From the NCBI GenBank assembly GCA_018242425.1, contig JAFEBX010000011.1:62001-126000 (forward strand): 64,000 nt of DNA, written 5' to 3'. Both the position numbers and the translations under genes were made by a program. The notes under the pieces were generated by a model. That model was not told the DNA's origin and searched no databases. It saw nothing but the letters and a program-made list of their open reading frames with translations. This DNA is from Pseudomonadota bacterium (lineage in GTDB: Bacteria > Pseudomonadota > Gammaproteobacteria > Xanthomonadales > Xanthomonadaceae). Shown here piece after piece: positions 53,391 to 63,593 of this stretch (positions are counted from its first letter, which is position 1; each line of letters starts with the position of its first letter).

Positions 53391-54344
53391 TCATTTCAGC
53401 TTGATTTCGCGCAGGCGCTCTTCGAGGTAGCCCTGCGCGGTGATCGCCTGCGGATAACGGCTCGGGTTGTCGGCGCTCACGCACGACGGCAGCACGTCGA
53501 TCAGGAAGTCGGGATTCGGGTGCAGGAAGAACGGCACCGAATAGCGCGGCTTGCGCGCCTGCTCGCCCGGCGGGTTGACCACGCGGTGCGTCGTCGATGG
53601 ATAGACGTGGTTGGTCAGGCGCTGCAGCATGTCGCCGATGTTCACGACGATGGTGTCGGCATCCGAGGTGAACGGCACCCACTCGCCTTTCTTCGACTGC
53701 ACTTCCAACCCGGCCGCGCTGGCACCGACCAGCAGGGTGATCAGGTTGATGTCCTCGTGCGCGCCTGCACGCACGTTCGGGATGTCGTCGGCGGTGATCG
53801 GCGGATAGTGGATCGGGCGCAGGATCGAATTGCCGGAATCGGTCTTGTCGGCGAAATAGTCTTCCGGCAGGCCAATGTGCAACGCGAGCGCGCCCAGCAC
53901 TTGCGCGCCGAGGTCATCGAGCGCCTGGTAGAGCGCATAGCTCTTCTCGCGGAAACCTTCGACTTCCGATGGCCACAGGTTGGCCGCCATGTCGCCGGCG
54001 TATTTCGAATCACGCGGGATCTCGCGGCCGATGTGCCAGAACTCCTTGAGATCGGAGTATTTCGCGCCCTTGGCGGTTTCGATGCCGAATGCCGTGTAGC
54101 CGCGCGCGCCACCGCCACCGGGCACGTGGTATTGCTTCTTGGTCTCTTCCGGCAACGCGAAGAAACGCTGGAACACGTCATAGCTGTCGTCGATCAGCGC
54201 CTGCGGGATGTCGTGGTTGCGAATGCCGGCGAATCCCCATTCGCGATAGGCCGCGCCGAGTTCGTCCACGAAACGCTGGCGGTCTTCCGCGCTGGACGGA
54301 TGGGTGAATCGACGGATGTCGAGGGTGGGAATGGCACTGCTCAT
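53391..54344 (-). CDS. 2-oxoglutarate/Fe(II)-dependent oxygenase, isopenicillin-N-synthase-like
   Basis: 317 residues from the ATG at 54344. The Fe ligand motif HxD is in RAGAHEDINLITLL and the distal His in PSTTHRVVNPP, with the 2-oxoglutarate-binding Arg in KPRYSVPFFLHPNP. The N-terminal region IPTLDIRRFTHPSSAEDRQR is typical of the family. The substrate is unknown; name-level annotation as isopenicillin N synthase would be an over-call. It lies between tpiA and glmM. Confidence 0.85.
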   Translation of the reverse strand: MSSAIPTLDIRRFTHPSSAEDRQRFVDELGAAYREWGFAGIRNHDIPQALIDDSYDVFQRFFALPEETKKQYHVPGGGGARGYTAFGIETAKGAKYSDLKEFWHIGREIPRDSKYAGDMAANLWPSEVEGFREKSYALYQALDDLGAQVLGALALHIGLPEDYFADKTDSGNSILRPIHYPPITADDIPNVRAGAHEDINLITLLVGASAAGLEVQSKKGEWVPFTSDADTIVVNIGDMLQRLTNHVYPSTTHRVVNPPGEQARKPRYSVPFFLHPNPDFLIDVLPSCVSADNPSRYPQAITAQGYLEERLREIKLK

Positions 54345-54363
54345 TGCTATCACTCCAGAAAAT

Positions 54364-55719
54364 TCAGACGGCGGCTTCGACCGCGCGTGCCAGGGCATCG
54401 AGGGTGGAATCGACCAACGCCGGATCGGCGGCTTCGACGGTCACGCGCACCACCGGCTCGGTGCCGGACGGACGCAGGAACGCCCTGCCCTTGCCGTTGA
54501 CGTCAGCCTGCGCCTTTTCCAGCGCGGCGACCACGCCGGGATCGGCGACTGCGCGCCTGGCATCGGTGCAGCGCACGTTGCGGGTCTTCTGGGCAACGCG
54601 CTGCAAGCCTTCGAGCAATTCGGCCAGCGACTTGCCCGTGCGTTTCATCACTTCCAGCACCTGCAGCGCGGCGACGATGCCGTCGCCGGTGGCGCTGCGA
54701 TCGAGGCACAGGATGTGGCCGGAGGCTTCGCCGCCGAGCACGCCATCGTTGTCGATCAGCATGCGGTGGACGTAGCGGTCGCCGACATTGGCGCGGCGGA
54801 AATCGATGCCGGCGGAAACCAGCGCCTGCTCGAGCCCGAAATTGCTCATCAGCGTGCCGACCACCGGCCCCTGCAGGCGCCCGCTGGCCTGCCAGTCGCG
54901 GGCGAGGATGTAGATGAGGTCGTCGCCATCGCGGACATTGCCGGCGCCATCGACCAGCATCACGCGATCGCCGTCACCGTCGAAGGCGATGCCGAGGTCG
55001 GCACCGGTTTCGACCACGCGGGCGCACAGCGCTTCCGGATGGGTCGAGCCGACGCCGGCATTGATGTTGGTGCCGTTGGGCTGGTCGCCCATGGCGTCGA
55101 CGCGCGCCCCGAGTTCACGGAACACCAGCGGTCCGATCTGGTAGGTGGCGCCGTTGGCGCAATCGACCACCAGGCGCATGCCGCCGAGATCGAAGCCCTT
55201 GGGCACCGCCGATTTGCAGGCCTCGACGTAACGACCGATGGCATCGCGGGTGCGCTCCGCGCGACCGAGCTGTTCCGATTCCACCGTCGAGAACGGCGCG
55301 TCGAGCGCGGCCTCGATCGCTTCCTCGGTCGCGTCGTCGAGCTTTTCGCCCGCCGCCGAGAAGAATTTGATGCCATTGTCGTAATGCGGATTGTGCGACG
55401 CCGAGATCACGATGCCGCCATCCGCGCGCAGGGACCGCGTGAGATGCGAGACAGCCGGTGTCGGCATCGGCCCCATCAGCTGCACGTCGACGCCGGCAGC
55501 AACCAGGCCAGCCTCCAGTGCGGCTTCGAACATGTAGTTGGAGATCCGGGTGTCCTTGCCGATCACCACCATGGGCTTGCGCCAGACCCCGCCGGCCTGG
55601 GCGCGCTCGCACAGGGCATGGCCATAGGCATTGCCGAGGCGCAACACGAAGTCGGCGGAGATCGTCGCGCTGCCAACGCGACCGCGGATGCCATCGGTAC
55701 CGAAGTACTTGCGGCTCAC
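54364..55719 (-). CDS. glmM: Phosphoglucosamine mutase, GTG start
   Basis: 451 residues from a GTG at 55719 that overlaps the accD stop as GTGA; the longer frame would run into accD. The active-site serine is in [17 protein letters not shown], metal-binding DGDGDR near 240 and the sugar-phosphate loop [13 protein letters not shown] near the C-terminus. It converts glucosamine 6-phosphate to the 1-phosphate for cell-wall and lipopolysaccharide synthesis. Confidence 0.95.
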   Translation of the reverse strand: MSRKYFGTDGIRGRVGSATISADFVLRLGNAYGHALCERAQAGGVWRKPMVVIGKDTRISNYMFEAALEAGLVAAGVDVQLMGPMPTPAVSHLTRSLRADGGIVISASHNPHYDNGIKFFSAAGEKLDDATEEAIEAALDAPFSTVESEQLGRAERTRDAIGRYVEACKSAVPKGFDLGGMRLVVDCANGATYQIGPLVFRELGARVDAMGDQPNGTNINAGVGSTHPEALCARVVETGADLGIAFDGDGDRVMLVDGAGNVRDGDDLIYILARDWQASGRLQGPVVGTLMSNFGLEQALVSAGIDFRRANVGDRYVHRMLIDNDGVLGGEASGHILCLDRSATGDGIVAALQVLEVMKRTGKSLAELLEGLQRVAQKTRNVRCTDARRAVADPGVVAALEKAQADVNGKGRAFLRPSGTEPVVRVTVEAADPALVDSTLDALARAVEAAV

Positions 55720-56606
55720 GCCACCAGCTCCGAATCCGCTTGCGGGCGCGGCTGGCGCATCATCATCGTGCACAGGTCGGCGACACGGTCACGCAGTTCG
55801 CGGCGGTCGCAGATCTGGTCGATTGCGCCGTGTTCGAGCAGGAATTCCGAACGCTGGAAGCCTTCCGGCAGCTTCTCGCGCACGGTCTGTTCGATCACGC
55901 GGGCGCCGGCGAAACCGATCAGCGCCTTGGGCTCGGCGATGTTGATGTCGCCCAGCATCGCGAATGACGCCGAAACGCCGCCCGTGGTCGGGTTGGTCAG
56001 CACCGAGATGTACGGCAGGCCGGCAGCGCGCAGGCGACCGAGCGCAGCGGAGGTCTTGGCCATCTGCATCAGCGAGAACAGGCTTTCCTGCATGCGCGCG
56101 CCACCACTGGCCGAGAAGCACACGAACGGGCAACCGCGCTTGAGCGCTTCCTCGGCACCAAGGGTGATGCGTTCACCGACCACCGAGCCCATCGAACCGC
56201 CCATGAAGGCGAAATCGAAGGCGCTGGCGACCAGCGGCTCGCCCTTCAGCGCGCCCGAGACCGTGATCAGCGCATCGCGTTCGCCGGTCGATTTCTGCGC
56301 CGCCTTGATGCGATCGGAATATTTCTTCTGGTCCTTGAACTTGAGGACGTCGACCGGGCCGAGGCTGGTGCCGAGTTCGCGCGCGCCGGGATCCATGAAT
56401 GCCGCCAGGCGCACCCGCGCCCGGATCGGCATGTGGTGGCCACACTTCGGGCAGACCTGCAGGTTCTCCTGTAGTTCGCGTGCGTAGAGCACGGCACCGC
56501 ATTCATCGCACTTCTCCCAGAGCCCCTCGGGAACACTGCGTTTACGGGGTTCTGCATCCGCATCGGTACGGATGTGGGCAGGCATGAGTCGCGTCAACCA
56601 GGACAT
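55716..56606 (-). CDS. accD: Acetyl-CoA carboxylase carboxyltransferase subunit beta
   Basis: 296 residues from the ATG at 56606. The zinc finger has Cys33/Cys36 and Cys52/Cys55 (KCDECGAV and VCPKCGHH). The carboxyltransferase part has [20 protein letters not shown] and the family turn [19 protein letters not shown]. It makes malonyl-CoA with AccA. It is followed directly by glmM rather than folC, which differs from many relatives. Confidence 0.95.
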   Translation of the reverse strand: MSWLTRLMPAHIRTDADAEPRKRSVPEGLWEKCDECGAVLYARELQENLQVCPKCGHHMPIRARVRLAAFMDPGARELGTSLGPVDVLKFKDQKKYSDRIKAAQKSTGERDALITVSGALKGEPLVASAFDFAFMGGSMGSVVGERITLGAEEALKRGCPFVCFSASGGARMQESLFSLMQMAKTSAALGRLRAAGLPYISVLTNPTTGGVSASFAMLGDINIAEPKALIGFAGARVIEQTVREKLPEGFQRSEFLLEHGAIDQICDRRELRDRVADLCTMMMRQPRPQADSELVA

Positions 56607-56652
56607 GTGGACCGCTGGATTGGGAAGACCGAACAGTCTAGACCAGTCGGAT

Positions 56653-57006
56653 TCAGACCGGCGGCATCGGCTCGCCGGACGCGTTCGCGGAAGGCTCTGC
56701 AGCCGCCAGGCCGAGATCGATCCCGCGCTCGTTGGCAAAACTGGCCAAGTGCTCTTCCAGCATGTTCCGGTACAGGCCGGTCATGTAATCGAGGAAATCG
56801 GCGCTGGTGCCCTTCACGTCGGTCTCGAAGCCGAGGTAGGCATGCACGTTGTAGCGGGCAGCGGCATAGAGGATGGCACCACTAACCCGGCGCAGGCCCT
56901 GCTGGCGCGCCTGCTGGTTTGCGATGTTCAGGTAGGTATTGCTGCAAACGAAGAATTCGGGGTCGAGCTGGTTGGGCTGCCCTGCCGGCTGGAAGGAATC
57001 GGTCAT
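56653..57006 (-). CDS. DUF3144-family protein
   Basis: 117 residues from the ATG at 57006. The conserved part ([20 protein letters not shown], followed by [17 protein letters not shown]) is typical of DUF3144, small soluble proteins widespread in Proteobacteria. It is in the accD direction, 46 bases upstream of it, and downstream of the TrpF-like gene. The function is unknown. Confidence 0.75.
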   Translation of the reverse strand: MTDSFQPAGQPNQLDPEFFVCSNTYLNIANQQARQQGLRRVSGAILYAAARYNVHAYLGFETDVKGTSADFLDYMTGLYRNMLEEHLASFANERGIDLGLAAAEPSANASGEPMPPV

Positions 57007-57046
57007 TGGATTGCTGTCTGATGGATCGGATGGCCAATTATCGGCC

Positions 57047-57685
57047 TCACCTCCGCTCGGCACCACCCCTGGCCTCGAGCAGGAAGCGATTCATGCGATC
57101 GCCGTCCATCCGCCCGGGCACGAATTCGATGCCATCGAGCACGGAAACGCCCCAAGGCTCGAGCGTCCCGATGATCCCGGACACGTTGTCGGGGGCGATC
57201 CCGCCGGCGAGCATCACCGGCTTGCCCAGGCCTTGCGGCATCCATGCCCAGTCGGTCGCCCCGCCCTCGACCTCGTTCGCATGCAGCACGAATACCGCCG
57301 CATTCGGGTAACGCGCGTGGATCGCGGCGGCATTCATCGTCGCCCACACGTCGGGGCGCAGCGCACGCGCGTACGGCACGCCGAACGAACGCATGCGCAT
57401 GTCGTCTTCCTCGCCATGGAATTCGATCAACGCCGGACGCAGCAGGCGAACGATCTCACGGATGTCCTCGATGCTGTTGTCGCGGAAGATGGCGACGCTT
57501 GCCACCAGCGGGGCAAGGGCATGGCGCATGAAGCGTGCATCCTCGACGCGGAGCTGGCGCCTGGCATCCCGCGCGAAATCGAAACCAATGGCATCGACGC
57601 CCAATTCACCTGCGAGGCGAACGTCGCCAGGCCGGGTCAATCCATCGAATCTGATGCGTGTACGAAAAAACTGATCCTTCAGCAC
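57047..57685 (-). CDS. TrpF-like protein lacking both catalytic residues (degenerate phosphoribosylanthranilate isomerase)
   Basis: 212 residues from a proposed GTG at 57685. Overall similarity to TrpF is clear: RTRIRFDGLTRPGDVRLAGE, LAGGIAPDNV and the C-terminal FVPGRMDGDRMNRFL. However, the catalytic Cys of the KxCG motif is Asp here (RFDG), the second catalytic Asp (usually LLD) is His (VFVLHANE), and the SSGVE phosphate-site motif reads LDGIE. The sequence FDFARDARRQL is also changed from the usual FxFAxxSPR. The protein is unlikely to be an isomerase. In Xanthomonas relatives trpF-trpB-trpA lie between truA and accD; here trpB and trpA are missing. The start codon is uncertain. Confidence 0.7.
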   Translation of the reverse strand: MLKDQFFRTRIRFDGLTRPGDVRLAGELGVDAIGFDFARDARRQLRVEDARFMRHALAPLVASVAIFRDNSIEDIREIVRLLRPALIEFHGEEDDMRMRSFGVPYARALRPDVWATMNAAAIHARYPNAAVFVLHANEVEGGATDWAWMPQGLGKPVMLAGGIAPDNVSGIIGTLEPWGVSVLDGIEFVPGRMDGDRMNRFLLEARGGAERR

Positions 57686-57820
57686 GTAACGTCATTTGGC
57701 CCTCGGAAGTCGATTGCAGAATACCGAGGCGAGGTGAAGAAGAATCCACGCGGAAGTCCCGTTTGACCCTTGTTTTTGTGGACACCCGCACAAACGATGG
57801 TCACTGAATCATTCAGGGTT

Positions 57821-58600
57821 TCATTGTGAAAACGTAATCTCTGCTGGCAGTTGCCAATTCGCCGCATAGAGAGGACTGACGAACGCGAGTCCCGTGGCCG
57901 GCGCCGTCGGGCCGGCCCGGGTGCGATCGCGTCCTGCCAGCAATTCACCAAGCCATTCGACCGGGCGCTCACCACGCCCCACGAGCAGCAACGAACCGAC
58001 GATGTTGCGCACCATGTGGTGGAGGAAGGCATTCGCCTGGATGTCCATCACGACCTCATCACCGGAGCGGCGCAAGGCAATCGACTGCATTTCGCGCCGG
58101 GCATGGCTGGCCTGGCATTGCGAACTGCGGAACGCTTCGAAGTCGTGCTCGCCCAGCAGGGTCTGCGCGGCTGCGTGCATCCGTTCGTGGTCGAGCGGTC
58201 GCAACTCCCAGGTCAGGTACTGGTGCTCGAACGCCGGGCGGACCTGGCGATTCAGGATGCGATAGCGGTAGCGGCGCGCCAGCGCGGAAAAACGCGCGTT
58301 GAACGCCTCCGGCACTTCCCTGCACCACAAGGCGCTGACGTCGGCAGGCAGGCGCGAGGTCGTGCCCAGCGCCCATGCGCGCGGGTCGCGGCGGGCGTCG
58401 CTGTCGAAATGTACGACCTGGCAGCGCGCGTGCACGCCGGCGTCGGTGCGCCCGGCGCAGGTCACGCGGATGTCGTGGTTGGCCACCGACGACAAGGCGG
58501 TTTCCAGCGTCTCCTGCACGCTGCGGACGCCGGCCTCCACGCGTTGCCAGCCGTGGAAAGCGCCGCCGTCATATTCGACGCCGAGCGCGTATCGGGGCAT
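57821..58600 (-). CDS. truA: tRNA pseudouridine(38-40) synthase
   Basis: 259 residues. The catalytic Asp53 lies in [18 protein letters not shown], with the N-terminal [13 protein letters not shown] and the C-terminal [20 protein letters not shown]. It modifies the anticodon arm of many tRNAs. It starts 4 bases after the fimV stop; a 135-base gap that holds no clear gene separates it from the TrpF-like gene. Confidence 0.96.
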   Translation of the reverse strand: MPRYALGVEYDGGAFHGWQRVEAGVRSVQETLETALSSVANHDIRVTCAGRTDAGVHARCQVVHFDSDARRDPRAWALGTTSRLPADVSALWCREVPEAFNARFSALARRYRYRILNRQVRPAFEHQYLTWELRPLDHERMHAAAQTLLGEHDFEAFRSSQCQASHARREMQSIALRRSGDEVVMDIQANAFLHHMVRNIVGSLLLVGRGERPVEWLGELLAGRDRTRAGPTAPATGLAFVSPLYAANWQLPAEITFSQ

Positions 58601-58603
58601 CGG

Positions 58604-60397
58604 TCAGCGCAGGCTGTCGAGCAGCACCAGCGCTTCCGCGCGCGCCGCGGCATCGCCTTCCTGCTGCACATCCTGCAGCAGCGCGCGGGCAGTCGCCACG
58701 TCGCCGAGGTCAATGTAGGTCCTTGCCAATTGCAGGCGGTTGTCGATGGCGGATGCGGCAGCCGGCTCGATATGGGGCGACTGCTCCGCCCCGTCTTCCG
58801 GCAACCAGGCATCGCCTCGCGCCCACGTCGGCAGTCCGTCTTCGCGCGCCGGTGCCGGCGTGGCGGCGATGCTTGCTGCCGGCTCGATGGTTTGCGCAGC
58901 GCTCGGAACCGGAGTCGGTGCCTGCTGCGCCGTCGACGCAAATCCGCGCGTGACTGCGCGGCCACGGCGGCCAGCGAACAGGCGCCACACCGCGGCCAGC
59001 AAGGCCGCCGCGAGTGCCGCCGGCAGCAACCACCACAGGCCGAACCCGCCCGTCGCCGTTGCCGGAGCCGCCTGGCGCACCGCGAGTTTCTGTTGCGCAC
59101 TGGCGAGCTCGCTGTTCTTCATCGCGATCAGTTGCGCCTGCTTTTGCTGGATCTGTTCCAGCTCGCCGACGCGCGACTTCAACTCGGTGATCTCGGCATC
59201 GCGGGTGGCGATGGTTTCCTGCGACTGTTGCAATTGCTGGAGCATGTCTCCGTTTCCTCCGGACGATCCCCGCCCCGTCTTGGTTCCCGCGGCCCCGGCG
59301 TCGCCGCTGGCTGCAGGCGTGATGCGCAGATGTGCATCGGCAAGGCGTTTGGCCGGTGCCGCAGTGTCGTCATTCGTGGGAGCGCGGGCGGCATTTGCCG
59401 GTGCATTGGCGACGTCGACCGGACGGCGCGGGGCCGCGCGCGTGCTGCGCGATTTCGCGATCTCGGCGCGGGCCACGCTGCGCGCGATCGCCTTGCCGGT
59501 CGCCTTGTCCTTGTCGGTGCTTGCCGCGGGCTGGATGCCCTGCGGCATCCGCAATGTCGCGCCGGCGCGCAGGCGATTGGGATCCCCGCCGATGAAGGCA
59601 TCGGGATTCAATGCGACCAGCGCCTGCATCACCGCATCATGATCGTCCCCGCCACCTTGCAGCCCACCGACGATGCCGCCCAGCGTCTGGCCGCGTTGCA
59701 CCGGTCCGTAGCTGGCGCCTGATGCCGCGGCCAACGCGGATGCGGCAGACGGCGCCGGCGTGGCACTCGGTGCACTGGCTGGCGCCGCATCGCTGGCGGG
59801 CGCTGCAGTGGCCGCAACGGGGGTGTTGGCAGGCGGTGCCGTCGCGTCGGGTTGCTTGTCCTTCGCCGTGGCAACGGGCGCTGCCGGCACGGAGGCCGCG
59901 GACGTTGCCGTTGTCGCGGGCGCACGCTCGATGGTGTTGGCTGGTGCAGAGACCGCGCTGGGCGCCTCGACGATCGGCGGCGCCGTGGCCGCGACACTGT
60001 TCGGCGTCGCCACCAGCGCGGAATATTCGCGCACCAGCTTGCCGTCGCCCCAGTCGACTTCGACCAGGAAATTGACCAGCGGCTGGGTCACCGGCGTGCT
60101 GCTGGTGACGCGGATGTAGGGCTTGCCGTCCGCGCCGTCGATCACCTGGAAGCGCAGGTCGGACACCAGTTTGTCGGGCAACGGCAGGCCGATCCGCACG
60201 AAGGTATCCGGTTCGGCGAGCCTGGCCTGCAATTGCGACAACTCGGACGGATCGCTGGTGATGACCGGGATATCGGCCACCAGCGGCTCGTTCATGCGCG
60301 ACTTGACCTGGATCTGCCCCAGGCCAAGGCCGAACGCAGGGCTGGCCGCGGCCGCGAGCAGCAGCGACAAAGCCAGCGTTTGCAGGCGCTTCTTCAA
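58604..60397 (-). CDS. fimV: FimV/HubP-type pilus assembly and polarity protein
   Basis: 597 residues from a TTG at 60397, which has GGAG seven bases upstream and starts KKRLQTLALSLLLAAAASPA, a signal peptide; an ATG at 60451 would place extra residues in front of it. A periplasmic domain (GLGQIQVKSRMNEPLVADIP) comes first, then a LysM domain (about 235-290, VQRGQTLGGIVGG), a coiled coil, a membrane helix (LWWLLPAALAAALLAAVWRL) and a short FimV/TPR-like C-terminus (LARTYIDLGDVATARALLQD). It is shorter than Pseudomonas FimV, with fewer cytoplasmic TPR repeats. It guides type IV pilus and polar localisation. Confidence 0.88.
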   Translation of the reverse strand: MKKRLQTLALSLLLAAAASPAFGLGLGQIQVKSRMNEPLVADIPVITSDPSELSQLQARLAEPDTFVRIGLPLPDKLVSDLRFQVIDGADGKPYIRVTSSTPVTQPLVNFLVEVDWGDGKLVREYSALVATPNSVAATAPPIVEAPSAVSAPANTIERAPATTATSAASVPAAPVATAKDKQPDATAPPANTPVAATAAPASDAAPASAPSATPAPSAASALAAASGASYGPVQRGQTLGGIVGGLQGGGDDHDAVMQALVALNPDAFIGGDPNRLRAGATLRMPQGIQPAASTDKDKATGKAIARSVARAEIAKSRSTRAAPRRPVDVANAPANAARAPTNDDTAAPAKRLADAHLRITPAASGDAGAAGTKTGRGSSGGNGDMLQQLQQSQETIATRDAEITELKSRVGELEQIQQKQAQLIAMKNSELASAQQKLAVRQAAPATATGGFGLWWLLPAALAAALLAAVWRLFAGRRGRAVTRGFASTAQQAPTPVPSAAQTIEPAASIAATPAPAREDGLPTWARGDAWLPEDGAEQSPHIEPAAASAIDNRLQLARTYIDLGDVATARALLQDVQQEGDAAARAEALVLLDSLR

Positions 60398-60452
60398 GCA
60401 ATTCTCCAAGTTGACCACGCGGACTCTAGCGACGGTCCGCGGGCTTGGCAAT

Positions 60453-61472
60453 TCAAGCCGACTCGGCGATCACCAGTTCGGCGATCTGCACGGCATTGAG
60501 TGCGGCACCCTTGCGGATGTTGTCGGCGACCACCCACATGTCGAGTCCACGCGGATGCGAGACGTCCTCGCGCAGGCGGCCGACGTAGACCGAATCGGTG
60601 CCGGACGCATGCGTCACCGGGGTCGGGTAACCGCCCGGCGCGCGATCGTCCACCAGCTCGAGACCGGGCTGGGCGGCCAGCAGTTCGCGCGCGCGTTCGG
60701 CCGTCACCTTCTCGCGCGTTTCCAGGTGCACGGCCTCAGAGTGGCCGTAGAACACCGGCACCCGGACCACGGTGGCATTCACCTGGATGCTGTCGTCTCC
60801 GAGGATCTTGCGGGTTTCGGTGACCAGCTTCCATTCCTCGGTGGTATAGCCGTTGTCGAGGAAATCGCCGCCATGCGGGATCACGTTGAAGGCGATCTGC
60901 ACCGGATAGACGTTGGCTTCCGCGCCCTGGAAGTTGAGCAGGGACGCGGTCTGCTTGCCGAGCTCCTCCATCGCCTTGACGCCGGTGCCCGACACCGACT
61001 GGTAGGTGGCGATGTTGATGCGCTCGATGCCGACGGCGCGCTGGATCGGCGCCAGCGCCACCATCAGCTGCATGGTCGAGCAGTTGGGATTGGCGATGAT
61101 CCCGCGCGGACGGTTCTTGAGCGCCTGCGGATTCACTTCCGACACCACCAACGGGATGTCGTCGTCGCTGCGGAAGGCCGAGGAATTGTCGATCACCACC
61201 GCGCCGGCGGCAGCGAACTTCGGCGCATATTCCTTCGACACCGAACCACCGGCCGAGAACAGCGCGATATCGACGCCGGTCGGATCGAAGGTGGCGAGAT
61301 CGCGCACGATGATGCCCTTGTTGCCGTATTTCACTTCCGTGCCGGCCGAGCGTTCGCTCGCCAGGGCGATGATTTCCTTCGCCGGGAATTTGCGCTCATG
61401 CAGTACCGACAGCATCGTTTCGCCCACGGCGCCGGTCGCGCCCACCACTGCCACCACGTACTGCTTGCTCAC
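60453..61472 (-). CDS. asd: Aspartate-semialdehyde dehydrogenase
   Basis: 339 residues, starting MSKQYVVAVVGATGAVGETM with the NADP-binding glycine motif. The catalytic Cys is in IIANPNCSTMQLMVALAP (near 132), and the acyl-binding GGDFLDNGYTTEEWKLVTET and VFYGHSEAVHLET follow. It makes aspartate semialdehyde for lysine, diaminopimelate, methionine and threonine. It follows aroC by 30 bases. Confidence 0.96.
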   Translation of the reverse strand: MSKQYVVAVVGATGAVGETMLSVLHERKFPAKEIIALASERSAGTEVKYGNKGIIVRDLATFDPTGVDIALFSAGGSVSKEYAPKFAAAGAVVIDNSSAFRSDDDIPLVVSEVNPQALKNRPRGIIANPNCSTMQLMVALAPIQRAVGIERINIATYQSVSGTGVKAMEELGKQTASLLNFQGAEANVYPVQIAFNVIPHGGDFLDNGYTTEEWKLVTETRKILGDDSIQVNATVVRVPVFYGHSEAVHLETREKVTAERARELLAAQPGLELVDDRAPGGYPTPVTHASGTDSVYVGRLREDVSHPRGLDMWVVADNIRKGAALNAVQIAELVIAESA

Positions 61473-61502
61473 TTCCGTTTCCTGTCTTGGGGTTGATTGA
61501 TT

Positions 61503-62579
61503 CTATATGCGCGGCTGCACCGGCCCGACATCGCCGCACTGGGCGCGATGACGCAACGCCTGGTCGATCAGGACCAGCGCCAGCATGGCCTCGCAGATCG
61601 GCGTAGCGCGGATGCCGACGCAGGGATCATGGCGGCCGGTCGTCACCACTTCGATCGCATTGCCGTCGACGTCGATGCCGTCGACCGGCAGGCGCAGGCT
61701 CGAAGTCGGCTTGAACGCCACCCCGACACGCACTGTCTGCCCGGTGCTGATGCCACCGAGGATGCCGCCGGCATGGTTGGATGCGAACCCGTTCGGGGAC
61801 ATCGCGTCGCGATGCTCGGTGCCCTTCTGGGCCACGCTGGCGAAACCGTCGCCGATCTCCACGCCTTTCACCGCGTTGATTGACATCATCGCCGCCGCCA
61901 GTTCACCGTCGAGCTTGCCGTAGATCGGTTCGCCCCAGCCCGGCGGCACGCCGTCGGCCTCGACCACCACTTTCGCGCCAACCGAATCGCCGGACTTGCG
62001 CAACGCATCCATGTAGGCCTCGAGCTCCGGCACCTGCGCGGCATGCGGCCAGAAGAACGGATTGCCTTCGACCACCGACCAGTCGTGGCCGGCCGGAACC
62101 ACTTCGCCGATCTGGGCGAGATGCCCGCGCACGTGGACGCCGCGTTCTCCCAGCCACTTCTTCGCGATGACTGCGGCAGCAACCCGCATCGTGGTTTCGC
62201 GCGCACTGCTGCGACCACCACCACGCGGGTCGCGGATGCCGTATTTCTGCCAGTAGGTGTAATCGGCGTGGCCGGGGCGGAACTGGCGCGCGATGTTGGC
62301 GTAGTCCTTGCTGCGGGCATCGGTATTGCGGATCAGCAGCGCGATCGGCGTACCGGTGGTGAGGCCTTCATGGACGCCGCTGAGGATCTCGATCTCGTCG
62401 GCTTCATGGCGCGCCGAAGTGTGGCGGGTCTTGCCGGTGGCGCGACGCGAAAGATCGTTCGCGAATTCTTCCGGCGCGATGGCGATGCCGGGAGGACAGC
62501 CATCGATCACGCAACCGATCGCCGGACCGTGCGATTCGCCGAAGGTGGTGACGCGGAAGAGATGGCCAAAAGTGTTCAT
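61503..62579 (-). CDS. aroC: Chorismate synthase
   Basis: 358 residues from the ATG at 62579. The FMN/substrate motifs [23 protein letters not shown] and [20 protein letters not shown] are present, with the C-terminal RHDPCVG. It makes chorismate for the aromatic amino acids and quinones. The upstream frame extension to 62735 is not supported. Confidence 0.97.
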   Translation of the reverse strand: MNTFGHLFRVTTFGESHGPAIGCVIDGCPPGIAIAPEEFANDLSRRATGKTRHTSARHEADEIEILSGVHEGLTTGTPIALLIRNTDARSKDYANIARQFRPGHADYTYWQKYGIRDPRGGGRSSARETTMRVAAAVIAKKWLGERGVHVRGHLAQIGEVVPAGHDWSVVEGNPFFWPHAAQVPELEAYMDALRKSGDSVGAKVVVEADGVPPGWGEPIYGKLDGELAAAMMSINAVKGVEIGDGFASVAQKGTEHRDAMSPNGFASNHAGGILGGISTGQTVRVGVAFKPTSSLRLPVDGIDVDGNAIEVVTTGRHDPCVGIRATPICEAMLALVLIDQALRHRAQCGDVGPVQPRI

Positions 62580-62592
62580 GCGGGCGTCGTAC

Positions 62593-63519
62593 TCATGGCC
62601 GCGTCGCGGCCAGTTCGGCGATGCGCGCGTGGTGGGCCACCAGGTCCTCGCGTTCGACCACGAAGATGCCCATCTGCCCGACCTTGAATTCGATCCAGGC
62701 CAGCGGCAGTTCCGGCAGCAAGGCATCGAGCGCACGCTCGGCCTCGCCGACTTCGCAAATCAGGAGGCCGTGCTCCTTGAGATGGTCGGGGGCGTCGCGC
62801 AGGATCTTCAGCGCGAGATCGAGGCCATCGTCGCCGGCACGCAGGCCGAGCTCCGGTTCGTGCGCGTATTCCGGCGGCAGCGCATCGGTTTCGTCGTGGG
62901 TGACGTAAGGCGGATTGGTGACGATGAGGTCGTACTTCTCGCCCTCCAGCGCAGTCATCAGGTCGGACTTGAGGAAACGCACGTTGCCGGCGTGCAGGCG
63001 TTCCTTGTTCTCCGCGGCCAGCGACAGCGCGTCATCGCTGATGTCGACGCCATCGACCTGCCATTCCGGGTTGTAGTGCGCCATCGCGATGGCGATGCAG
63101 CCCGAGCCGGTGCAGATGTCGAGTGCGCGCTGCACTTCGCGCCCGCCCAACCACGGCTCGAAGCCGGATTCGATCAGTTCGGCGATCGGCGAACGCGGCA
63201 CCAGCGCGCGAGGATCGGTCTTGAAGCTGAGTCCCGCGAACCACGCCTCGCCGGTGAGGTAGGCGGCGGGAATGCGCTCGTCGACGCGGCGACGGAACAG
63301 TTCGAGGATGCGCGCCTTCTCTTCGGCCACCAGGCGCGATGCGCCATAGACCGGCGACAGGTCGTGGGGGAGATTCAGCGCATGGAGGACGAGCTGGGTC
63401 GCCTCGTCCATCGCGTTGTCGTAGCTGTGGCCAAAGGTGAGGCCGGCCGCGTTGAAGCGCGAACCGCCGTAGCGGATGAAGTCGATGATGGTGTGGAGCT
63501 CGCTGGCGACGTCGGTCAC
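62593..63519 (-). CDS. prmB: Ribosomal protein L3 glutamine methyltransferase, GTG start
   Basis: 308 residues from a GTG at 63519; this gives the length usual for PrmB, and the ATG at 63540 would add residues without a better ribosome-binding site. SAM motif [17 protein letters not shown] and the catalytic NPPY ([20 protein letters not shown]) are clear. It methylates a glutamine of ribosomal protein L3. It is directly upstream of aroC. Confidence 0.93.
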   Translation of the reverse strand: MTDVASELHTIIDFIRYGGSRFNAAGLTFGHSYDNAMDEATQLVLHALNLPHDLSPVYGASRLVAEEKARILELFRRRVDERIPAAYLTGEAWFAGLSFKTDPRALVPRSPIAELIESGFEPWLGGREVQRALDICTGSGCIAIAMAHYNPEWQVDGVDISDDALSLAAENKERLHAGNVRFLKSDLMTALEGEKYDLIVTNPPYVTHDETDALPPEYAHEPELGLRAGDDGLDLALKILRDAPDHLKEHGLLICEVGEAERALDALLPELPLAWIEFKVGQMGIFVVEREDLVAHHARIAELAATRP

Positions 63520-63593
63520 GGGGAATCTTCGGCAAAACAAGGGTGACTGGCCAGTATAAGGCCGGAAAACCGTCGCGCCGGTATCATGCGCAG

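Noticed and set aside
53391..54344. Annotation as isopenicillin N synthase (antibiotic synthesis)
   Set aside because: The family is large, and the Fe and 2-oxoglutarate ligands are shared by many oxygenases. No other beta-lactam synthesis genes are nearby.
57606..57791. Frame spanning the gap upstream of the TrpF-like gene
   Set aside because: It overlaps the TrpF-like N-terminus in another frame and has no domain features; the 135-base gap between truA and the TrpF-like gene has no supported gene.
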